64,000 nt of DNA from Calothrix sp. PCC 7716 (GTDB lineage: Bacteria; Cyanobacteriota; Cyanobacteriia; Cyanobacteriales; Nostocaceae), in the NCBI RefSeq assembly GCF_019977735.1, contig NZ_AP025018.1, positions 5,398,580 to 5,462,579 on the forward strand. The letters run 5' to 3'. The translations under genes and the position numbers were made by a program. Under the pieces are notes generated by a model. That model made no database searches. It was not told where the DNA came from and was given only the letters and a program-made list of their open reading frames with translations. Positions 54,325 to 63,030 of this stretch are shown here, piece after piece. Every line of letters begins with the position of its first letter. Positions within the stretch are counted from its first letter, which is position 1.

Positions 54325-54894
54325 AAGAATTTATTAAGAAACTAGTACACATTATATATGAGAACTTTAAGAATGATTAATATTCTTACATTCCATTTTA
54401 ATGGAATTGCGTTATTAGCATGTGGATTTTCAATCCCATGCGGGTGTGAACGAAGCAAGAAGTTAAGCTATATATAGTGCAGTGTAAGCACTTAAATATA
54501 TTTTAAATTTTGTTTTAAATATTACCTTTTATCTCCACCCACGTAGAGTATTTTATGTAGAGTGTTGATTAGCTTAAGTAATTTCCGCGCGTTACCCAAA
54601 CATATACTGACTATAGATTACAGGGTTTATCAGGGTTCAGGAAAGGCGCCAAATTTAAAAATTATTTTTATACAGTCAAATTTTATCCTGAAGTATACGG
54701 GTTAGCTCAGTATAACGACTCATACTCAGTATTTACTAGTAAGCAAAATCACTCTCGCGTTTCTGGCGCCATAAGGGTTATTACAGAAACAGTATTATCG
54801 CTCCAAGACTTCGGTCTGTGGGCAAATTTTTTAATGCTAATGCAGATTAATTTCTACAAAAAATTCTATTGTTATCGGACAGGGTAGGTATATC
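54325..54894. other. 570-bp intergenic region upstream of methylase
   Basis: AT-rich, no gene. Two GGCGCC sites (54645, 54765). The methylase promoter and its ribosome site (agggtagg, 11 bases before ATG) are at the right end. Confidence 0.4.
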
Positions 54895-57800
54895 ATGGCA
54901 CTCAATTTCCAGCGTACACGGGATTTGCTATACAACTTTCAATTCGAGGACTTATTTATAGAGGAGTTAGGTTGGTCGCAACCAACACGTACAAAAGCAG
55001 TCCCACTGGAAATTGACGAGAAAACTTATAACTATAAATGTATCGCTGAAGTGTCGGGTGTAGCTGTTTTTGAAGTTACATCAGATGATGGCGCCATTCC
55101 TGAAGCGAAAGTTCGTGGCGCCATACATCACCAGGTTACTCAATTAAAAGCCGAAAACCTGCTGATTTTTATTGATGTAACACGCACTCGCAGTCTATGG
55201 TATTGGGTAAAGCGAGAAGGTAATAAAGAACTTATCCGTGACCATTTATATGTAAAAGGTCAACCCGGCGATTTATTCTTAAGTAAGCTAGGCGCCTTAG
55301 TAATTGATATTACCGAACTTGAAGATGATAGCCTATCAGTTGTAAAAATCGCTCATAGACTGCAAAAAGCTTTTGACGTAGAACGAGTCACAAAACAGTT
55401 TTATAAAGACTTTCAAGAAGAACATAAGCGGTTCTTGGGTTACGTTAAAGGAATTAATAATGAAAATGACAGACGTTGGTATACTTCTGTTATTCTAAAC
55501 CGTTTGATGTTTGTTTACTTTCTCCAGCGTAAGGGCTTTATCGATAAAAGCGAGAATAATCCCAATGGTGATTTAGAATATCTACAAAATAAATTAGAAG
55601 AAAGCAAACAACGCAGTAAAGACTTATTCTATAACGAATTTCTCAAAGTCTTATTTTTTGAATCTTTTGCTAAACCTGAAATTGACCGTGACCCATCTGT
55701 ACAGGCACTAGTCGGAAATATAAAGTATTTAAACGGTGGATTATTTTTAAAGCATCGTATCGAGCAAGAGTATAATATTACAATAGCTGATGAAGCGTTT
55801 CAAAAAGTCTTAGACTTATTCGCGCGTTACTCCTGGAACTTAGACGACACTCCAGAAGGTAAAGACGACGAAATAAATCCAGACGTTCTTGGATATATAT
55901 TTGAAAAATACATTAACCAAAAAGCATTCGGCGCCTACTATACTCGACCACAAATTACCGAATATCTTTGTGACCGAACAATCCACAAGTTAATTATAGA
56001 CCGTGTTAATGATGCAATTTCAGACAAATATAAATCATTTGAAGATATTAACGATTTATTCCTGAAATTAGATGCTAATATTTGCCGTTTACTAATTAAA
56101 GATATTCTTCCCAACTTATCTATTTTGGATATCGCTTGTGGAAGTGGCGCCTTTCTTATTGCCGCAATGAAAACCCTAATTCAAGTTTACAGTGCGGTTA
56201 TTGGTACAATAAAACTAATGGGTGATGCAAATCTAAAAATAGAAATCAAACAACTCGAACAAAAACATCAGTCACTACCATATTATATCAAAAAACGTAT
56301 CGTTACAGATAACCTTTATGGTGTTGACATCATGGAGGAAGCAACGGAAATCGCAAAATTACGCCTTTTCTTAGCTTTAGTATCTTCTGCCCATGACGTA
56401 AACGAATTAGAACCACTACCTAATATTGACTTCAATATTATGGCAGGTAATTCGCTGATAGGGTTAATCAAAGTTGATGAAACCGCGTTTGACACAGTAG
56501 GAAATTCCAAACAAGGTAATCTTTTACAATCCCTAGCAGCAAACCAGTACAAAGCTATCCTAGAAGATAAAAATCAGTCAATTGAACTTTACAAGAAACA
56601 CGCATTTATTCCCGGTGAAGAAAAACTAGCAACTGGAGATGAAGGAACTCATCAAGACGCAAGATTGTTAAACTTACGTAAACATATCGAAAACCTCAAT
56701 AAAAAATCTCAAGAAAAGTTAAATACTTTGTTATTGGATGAGTTTAGCCAAAAATTAGGTATAAAATATGAGGAAGTTCAATTAACTGGTAAATCCAAGA
56801 AGCGTGTCTTGAAAATAGAAGATATTGCAGCATTAAAACCATTTCACTGGGGTTATCACTTTGATAAAGTTTTAGAAAGAGGTGGTTTTGATGCAATTAT
56901 CACAAATCCACCTTGGGAAGCTTTTAAGCCGGATGGTAAAGAGTTCTTTGCCAAATATAGTGATTTGGTGACAAAGAAAAAAATGGATATACATACTTTT
57001 GAAGATACAAAAGACCAACTGTTGCACGATAAAGAAATTGCAGATGCATGGCTACAATACAAAAGCTCGTTTCCTCATGCGAATCTTTATTATCGTTCAT
57101 CTGACCAATATCCAAATCAAATTTCTATTATTAATGGAAAAAAATCTAAGACAACTGATATTAACCTATATAAATTATTTTTGGAGCAATGTTTTAATTT
57201 ATTAGCATCTGGTGGCGAATGTGGTATTGTTATTCCTAGTAGTTTTTATAATGACTTGGGGGCAAAACAATTACGCGAAATGTTGTTTAGTCAGACTCAA
57301 GTCACTGGATTGTTCTGCTTTGAAAATCGTAAGGCAGTTTTTGAAGGAGTTCACCGCAGTTTTAAATTTGTTGTTCTCACTTTTGAAAAAGCAGGTGTAA
57401 CTCAGAAGTTCCCTGCTGCATTTATGCGCCATGATGTTCAGGAGTTACAAAGATTTCCTAACAGTGATAGCATTTCAATGAGTATCGAGCTTGTACGTCG
57501 TCTCTCACCTGAATCACTTTCAGTAGTTGAATTTAAAAATGAAATAGATTTTCATATTTCTGAAAAAATGGCTAAGTTTCCCTTACTGGGGGAAAAAATT
57601 GAAGACAAGTGGAATCTATCTTTAAGCCGTGAATTTCACATGACTGATGATAAAAATTTATTCAAGTCTAAGCTAAAAGGTCGATTACCTTTGTATGAAG
57701 GCAAAATGATTCATCAATTTACACACCAGTATGCTGAACCCAAATATTGGATCGATGAAGACGAAGGTAGGAAAGCTTTACTAGGTCGTTGTAAAGTTGA

Positions 57801-58899
57801 TAATCAAAAATTAGATTATGAAATGTACCGATTGGTTTATCGCTCTGTAGCTGCTAGTACAAATGAAAGGTCTTTAATTGCATCTGTACTACCTCCAAAA
57901 GTTTTCTTTGGTCATTCAATGAATGCTAGCATTATTTTTGATAAAAGTAGTAATGAACGTAAACAGCTAATTAATAATTCAGAAATTTTATTTACTACTG
58001 CTTGTTTAAACTCTTTCCTTTTTGATTATGGAATTAGACAAAGAATTAGTCAAAACTTGACAATATTTTATATATATCAAATGCCTGTTCCACGTCTAAT
58101 AGAAGGCGCCCAATACTTCAGCGAAATAGTCGAACGCGCGGCAAAACTCATCTGCACCACTCCTGAATTTGATGAACTCGCGCAAGAAGTCGGACTGGGT
58201 TCCCATGCAAACGGCGCCACTGACGAAAGCGAAAGAGCAAAGCTGCGTGCAGAACTTGACGGAATGATAGCTCACCTCTACGGTTTAACCGAAGAAGAGT
58301 TTAAATATATCCTTAGTACTTTCCCTATCGTTCCAGAACAAGTAAAACAAGATGCTTTAGCTGCATATCAAACTTTGGCGTCTATGTCTGGAGACCCTGA
58401 AATTGTGGCATTAATTGAGCAAGGAGAGAATGACCAAATTGAGTTTAAATCTACCGCGCGTTGGAATTTGCGAGAAAATAAGCTAGATAAAGCGATGGAG
58501 CATGAAATAGTCAAAACCGTTGCAGCATTCTTAAACACCAATGGCGGAAATTTATTAGTTGGAATTGACGACGATGGCAAACCTCTTGGTTTAGAAAATG
58601 ATTATCACAGTTTGAAAAAGAAGAATAATGACGGTTACATGCTGTTTTTAAATAATGACCTGTTGTTAAGGGAGATAGGATAAGAATTTGGTTCTCACTT
58701 CCGTATTACTTTTCATCAAGTAAGTGGTATAGATGTATGTCGAGTTGCTGTCCAGCCATCATCAAACCCTGTTTGGGTGAAGATGAAAGATAAAAATGGT
58801 AAAGAAGAGGAGATTTTTTATATCCGTAGTAATAACTCTAGCGTCAAACTATCACCGAAAAAAGCTGCGGAATATATTAAGATGAAAAAATATTCTTAG
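54895..58899 (+). pseudogene. Eco57I-like adenine methylase fused to AlbA_2/Schlafen domain, in-frame stop
   Basis: Codons 1-1262 end at TAA 58681-58683; the same frame then continues another 72 codons to TAG 58897-58899. N-terminal ~170 residues are a restriction-like domain (NYKCIAEVSGVAVFEV). N6-adenine methylase: motif I LDIACGSGAFLIAAM (~409) and motif IV ITNPPWEAFKP (~670). The target-recognition region spans ~790-1120. The C-terminus from ~1162 is an AlbA_2 domain (GENDQIEFKSTARWN, FLNTNGGNLLVGIDDDGK). After the stop come EFGSHFRITFHQVSGIDVCR and FYIRSNNSSVKLSPKKAAEY, the expected AlbA_2 end. The methylase may still work as the truncated 1262-residue form. Confidence 0.85.
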
Positions 58900-59031
58900 C
58901 TGATTTGAATGTAGTCGATTTTTGATCACGTACACCCTAGGCAAAGTCCATCTTAAAGAAGCACTCGGATATTGTAAAGGCACTTTAAGAAAGCGTTGTC
59001 TCTACAGCCAAAGTAGCTTAAGATAGTTAGT
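58900..59031. other. short intergenic region
   Basis: 132 bases between the methylase and the TIGR04255 operon; promoter for the operon presumably here. Nothing distinctive seen. Confidence 0.3.
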
Positions 59032-59772
59032 ATGCAAGCACAAACACGCTCCTTACGCGCTCCTATAACCGAAGCGTTAATTGACATACGAGTTCGACTT
59101 CCGCAAAAAGTTGAGCTTGACATTTTGGCACAGGTCGGTTCAAGCATTCAAGCTGAGTATGTTCATCGCGATGATGTATTTATTATGCTTCAAGGAGAAA
59201 TGATTGCAAGTTCCAGTGTTGGAGCAACAGCAAGCCAATCTCATCTTGGCTACAGGTTCTTCAGCAAAGACGAAAAACAAATTTTAAGCGTGCGTTTGGA
59301 TGGTTTTACCTTCAGTCGGCTTGCTCCCTACGACTGCTGGCAAACATTCCGGGATGAAGCAAAGCGATTGTGGAGTATTTATCAAGAACTAACGCATCCA
59401 GAAGCCATTGCTCGGTTAGCAGTTAGGTACATTAACAGGCTGGATATTCCTTTACCTGTAGATGACTTTAAGGATTATTTAAGGACTTTCCCCGAAGTAT
59501 CCTCTGACTTACCACAAGGATTAAGTGGCTACTTCATGCAGCTACAAATTCCCCAACAAAGCCCAGCAACAATATGTGTTCTTAATCAAGCATTAGTTCC
59601 TTCTCCAGCACCCGAAGTTGTTTCTATACTGTTGGACTTAGACCTATTTCTAGAACATGATATCCCAAATGACGAAGTAGGAATTTGGGGCATTTTAGAA
59701 CAAATGCATGAACAAAAGAACAAGGCTTTTGAAGCTTGCATTACAGAACGTACAAGGGAGTTGATTAACTAA
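59032..59772 (+). CDS. TIGR04255 family protein
   Basis: 246 residues, soluble. It opens with APITEALIDIRVRLPQKVEL, contains GYRFFSKDEKQILSVRLDGFTFSRLAPY and has ARLAVRYINRLDIP; these are the marks of the TIGR04255 family, which is uncharacterised but often in mobile or defence neighbourhoods. It forms an operon with the next two genes: its TAA shares an A with the next ATG (TAATG). Confidence 0.8.
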   Translation: MQAQTRSLRAPITEALIDIRVRLPQKVELDILAQVGSSIQAEYVHRDDVFIMLQGEMIASSSVGATASQSHLGYRFFSKDEKQILSVRLDGFTFSRLAPYDCWQTFRDEAKRLWSIYQELTHPEAIARLAVRYINRLDIPLPVDDFKDYLRTFPEVSSDLPQGLSGYFMQLQIPQQSPATICVLNQALVPSPAPEVVSILLDLDLFLEHDIPNDEVGIWGILEQMHEQKNKAFEACITERTRELIN

Positions 59773-60062
59773 TGGCTACAATTGCACCTCTACTTAATTA
59801 TGACGTTTCATTATCTCCAAAATTACTAGTACTACCAAAAACTACTTTACAATTACAAAGTCCGGAAGGGCGCCATATTGCTGAGTTAGCGAGTGAACTT
59901 CGACATAGTTTAACAGTTATTAGGCAATATCTAGAACAGATTGATAATACTGGTGACACAGACTATAATCCAGTCCCACCAAGGCGCTCAGAACTGGTAA
60001 CTATGCGTGCCCAGTTCGTAGGGCGCGGTAAACCTCTACCATATCCAATGGATGAAGAATGA
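59772..60062 (+). CDS. small middle protein of the TIGR04255 operon
   Basis: 96 residues. Helical core (RHIAELASELRHSLTVIRQY) and a Pro/Arg-rich tail (PVPPRRSELVTMRAQFVGRG). No family recognised. Overlaps the upstream stop by one base and the downstream start by four (ATGA), so all three products are probably made in fixed ratio and may form a complex. Confidence 0.7.
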   Translation: MATIAPLLNYDVSLSPKLLVLPKTTLQLQSPEGRHIAELASELRHSLTVIRQYLEQIDNTGDTDYNPVPPRRSELVTMRAQFVGRGKPLPYPMDEE

Positions 60063-60601
60063 CGATTTCGCCTTACTGGGTGCAGATAAATGAAGCAACA
60101 CTGAGGCAAGGTGATTACCTGCCTGGATGTCTCGTACCAATACCTGTTTTTGACCCTACAACTTTTGGACAAAAAGATAATGAGACTAAAGATGTACAGA
60201 TAAGAATAAAAGAATTTGATTTAATTGTTGTTACTCAAAGCTGCGATTTAGACAATAAAAAAGTTAATCAAGTCATCTTGTGTCCAATCTTCCCTATTAT
60301 GGAATACGAGGAAGTTAATCCTGCTTTTGCAAAAAAAGGTAGATGGAATGATGTTTTAAAAGGTAGAACAGAGGGCTTACACATGCTTGCATCTCCAGAA
60401 AACCCAGAAAATAACAGAGAAGCATTAGTTGTAGATTTACGGCAAATATACACTTTGCCTTATGAATATTTGTTAAAACACGCTACAGATTTAGGTTCTA
60501 GGTGGCGATTAAAATCTCCTTACTTAGAGCATTTTTCTCAAGCATTTGCAAGACTATTCATGCGAGTTGGTTTACCCTCTTCTATCCCACCTTTTTCTTG
60601 A
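60059..60601 (+). CDS. third protein of the TIGR04255 operon (VVTQSCDL type)
   Basis: 180 residues. Its core is FDLIVVTQSCDLDNKKVNQV followed by ILCPIFPIMEY. The TQSCDL/TQDCDL motif marks an unnamed family of proteins seen beside TIGR04255 genes. The Cys-Asp pair is suggestive of an active or metal site, but no activity is known. Overlaps the previous gene by four bases. Confidence 0.7.
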   Translation: MTISPYWVQINEATLRQGDYLPGCLVPIPVFDPTTFGQKDNETKDVQIRIKEFDLIVVTQSCDLDNKKVNQVILCPIFPIMEYEEVNPAFAKKGRWNDVLKGRTEGLHMLASPENPENNREALVVDLRQIYTLPYEYLLKHATDLGSRWRLKSPYLEHFSQAFARLFMRVGLPSSIPPFS

Positions 60602-60679
60602 TTAGATTCTACTTATGTGCTGTGGGCTTGCCTAGATAAATAATTCATTCAGCAAGCTGCTGCACAAATTTATTATATT

Positions 60680-61288
60680 TTATTTTACTGATTCAAATAC
60701 TTGTTTAGCAGTTAATTGAAGATTTGGGAAAATCGTTGAAACAAGCGTATCTTCATTTCGGAATAATTGTCTTTGATACTCATCCTGATTTAAGATACAG
60801 ATTGTAATTGTTGGTTGTTTTGGTTTACCTATATATTCTCTTCCCCCAATGCCAAGGTAATCTACAATCCAATACTCACGTACCCCTAACATTGCATAAT
60901 CTTCTACTTTACGCGCGTAATCATTTTGCCAGTTGGTACTTACAACTTCAACAGCAAGTTTGATTGTGCTTCCAAAAGTAATTACTGGTTCTTTTTGCCA
61001 CAACGGTTCATTAACTAAGCGAGTACTATCCAATACAATTACATCGGGACGAAAAGCTGTATTTACACCCAAAAGCTGAATGAGGCATCGATGCGGAATA
61101 AAATAATCTGGATACTGCTGGTCAATTTGCACATTGAGTTTTCTTCCAACAAAGCCAACAACCTGCTCATGTGGTCTAGTTGGTTCCATATCAATTAATT
61201 CTCCGTCAATTAGCTCATAGCGATTATTATCAGCATATTCTTTGATAAACTCATCGATAGTTATAATTTTTGATGCTGCTTGAGTCAT
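60680..61288 (-). CDS. Uma2 family PD-(D/E)XK endonuclease-like protein
   Basis: 202 residues, the common length for Uma2 (DUF820). IDEFIKEYADNNRYELIDGE LIDMEPTRPHE is the usual start. FRPDVIVLD (Asp) and LAVEVVSTNWQNDYARKVEDY (Glu, then Lys) are the PD-(D/E)XK core, and GVREYWIVDYLG is typical. Uma2 proteins are greatly expanded in cyanobacteria and have unknown biological role. Confidence 0.9.
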   Translation of the reverse strand: MTQAASKIITIDEFIKEYADNNRYELIDGELIDMEPTRPHEQVVGFVGRKLNVQIDQQYPDYFIPHRCLIQLLGVNTAFRPDVIVLDSTRLVNEPLWQKEPVITFGSTIKLAVEVVSTNWQNDYARKVEDYAMLGVREYWIVDYLGIGGREYIGKPKQPTITICILNQDEYQRQLFRNEDTLVSTIFPNLQLTAKQVFESVK

Positions 61289-61382
61289 TGTAAATATTCC
61301 TTTAAATAACTATAAGCGATAAATATTCTAGTTAATAGTCATTATAGTACTTCATATTTTAAATCTTGACTCCTAATACTTT

Positions 61383-61410
61383 CTTGTGGGGTGGGCATCC
61401 TTGCCCGCCC
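61383..61410. repeat. GGGCAAGGATGCCC-family repeat
   Basis: cttgtggggtgggcatcctt then gcccgccc, inverted relative to 46756; followed at 61441 by another member of the family. Confidence 0.7.
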
Positions 61411-61440
61411 AGATAAAGAATAGGCGCCTTGTATGAAGAA

Positions 61441-61464
61441 CAGGCAGGATGCCTGTTCCACAAT
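61441..61464. repeat. GGGCAAGGATGCCC-family repeat, short copy
   Basis: caggcaggatgcctgttcca then caat, 15 bases before the stop codon of the manganese catalase. Confidence 0.65.
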
Positions 61465-61478
61465 ATAGTCAGACATGC

Positions 61479-62435
61479 TTATTGTCTGTTTCGTTTGTCA
61501 ATCTCTTTTACTATTCCTTCAGATGGCATCGATGTACCACCAGGTGATGACATGGAAGTAGTATTGATTGACGGGTCTATTGGTGTACCGTGCAAACGTG
61601 GGTCAACTTGAGGAGGTTGAGGTTCTGGGCCTAGTGGTTGTGGGTTGGCTACATATTCAAATTCACCTTTTCCATCCATTGAAGGACCTTTTGCCCAACG
61701 ACCTTCTGCACTTTCGGTTCCTTCGGAGTGATTCCAGAATTGGTATGCAAATTCACGTTTTTCCAATTGTAATGGGAATGAACTTGGGACTGGTGCGTCT
61801 TCTAGTCCGTCTGACTTCAAGTCTTCAAGTGCTGCTAACCATTGGTTTTGGTGCATGGTATCGCGCGCAATCATAAACGAAAGTGTATCTTTTACACCTG
61901 GGTCGTCTGACATTTCATACATTCGCACCGCTTGTAAGCGTCCTTGTGATTCTGCATGAAGGTTCGAGCGAAAGTCAGCCATTAAGTTACCACTGGCAAT
62001 GATGAACCGACCGTTCCAAGGATAACCAACGCTATCGGCAGCTGTGGCGCCTAACCCTGAAACAATTAAGTGTTGTGGGTTCATTGCCATTGCTTCTGCC
62101 ATAATTACATCGCGCGGATTTGTGCCACCCATTACTGCACCTACAACTGGGTCACTGGCGCCATCTTCTTGCACTCTGATAGGTGCCTTATCTAGAAGGT
62201 GAGCAATCATTGTTGCAAGCATTTCGATATGACCAATTTCTTCAGTACCAATATCTAGCAACATATCACGATATTTTGCTGGTCCCCGACAGTTAAACCC
62301 TTGGAATAAATACTGCATCATTACAGTCATTTCTCCAAAAGTTCCACCAATGAGTTCCTGAACCTTCTTTGCGTAAACTGCATCTGGCTTTGTGGGCGGC
62401 TTAAAATATTGAAGTTTCTTGGTGTGATAAAACAT
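61479..62435 (-). CDS. manganese catalase
   Basis: 318 residues. Dimanganese enzyme splitting hydrogen peroxide. Metal ligands can be placed on the four-helix bundle: Glu35 (GGTFGEMTVMMQY), Glu66 and His69 (DIGTEEIGHIEM), Glu162 (LHAESQGR) and His195 (ARDTMHQNQW). C-terminal segment FPLQLEKREFAYQFWNHSEG TESAEGRW is normal for the family. Cytoplasmic. ATG start; stands alone. It complements the DyP peroxidase in peroxide handling. Confidence 0.95.
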   Translation of the reverse strand: MFYHTKKLQYFKPPTKPDAVYAKKVQELIGGTFGEMTVMMQYLFQGFNCRGPAKYRDMLLDIGTEEIGHIEMLATMIAHLLDKAPIRVQEDGASDPVVGAVMGGTNPRDVIMAEAMAMNPQHLIVSGLGATAADSVGYPWNGRFIIASGNLMADFRSNLHAESQGRLQAVRMYEMSDDPGVKDTLSFMIARDTMHQNQWLAALEDLKSDGLEDAPVPSSFPLQLEKREFAYQFWNHSEGTESAEGRWAKGPSMDGKGEFEYVANPQPLGPEPQPPQVDPRLHGTPIDPSINTTSMSSPGGTSMPSEGIVKEIDKRNRQ

Positions 62436-62755
62436 TTACGTACCCTTCCGAATTAAGTTACTAATATACTTGGGCGACATTGACAGTTAATCTTGACTGC
62501 TTTCCAGCGGCGCCTTACCCTTCTAGTACACTTCTGATTAGCTTGTAGTGCTTCATTCTTCAGTGGGATATGGAAAACTCTTTTATTTAAGCCTTTATAC
62601 GGAAGTTACTTTAATTCTTTAGCCTACAATGGCAAATGCCCTAGGGCTGTCACCTGCTTTAATCCCTCTTTTCACTTTCGTCTAATCAGTGTTATCACTC
62701 ACTAGTAAATTAATATACCTAATTTACATTTATACTTGCTGTGTGCTGGCTGTTT

Positions 62756-62931
62756 TTGTCATGAAATATTATTCGCTACTGTGGTCAGTGACGTTCTGTT
62801 TTTTGTTAGCAGTAACGTTTTACCCCCTATTCCCGTCTTTGCTGTCACGGTCGATGCATCAAAATCGAGTTAGGCAGTGGCAACCTATTTCTATTTTGGT
62901 AAACTTGGCGCCGCTGTTTGTTATAAAATGA
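62756..62931 (+). CDS. doubtful small membrane ORF
   Basis: A hydrophobic frame; a longer version from 62689 starts at GTG. From the ATG at 62761, KYYSLLWSVTFCFLLAVTFY would be one TM helix. No ribosome binding site and no family; listed because the gap between genes is otherwise 560 bases. Confidence 0.2.
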
Positions 62932-62948
62932 ATTTTTGAATTGGTGCC

Positions 62949-63030
62949 TAAAATCCCCCCTAACCCCCCTTATTAAGGGGAGAAAAAGAGGTAAATTCTT
63001 AGCCCCCCTTATTAAGGGGGGTTGGGGGGA
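62949..63030. repeat. two palindromic CCCCCCTTATTAAGGGGGG repeats
   Basis: cccccctaacccccctta then ttaaggggag, followed by ccccccttattaaggggggt and tgggggga. The second unit supplies the stop codon and last residues (PPTPLNKGG) of the glycoside hydrolase. The same repeat is the landing site of the ISAs1 element at 26485/27724. Confidence 0.8.
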
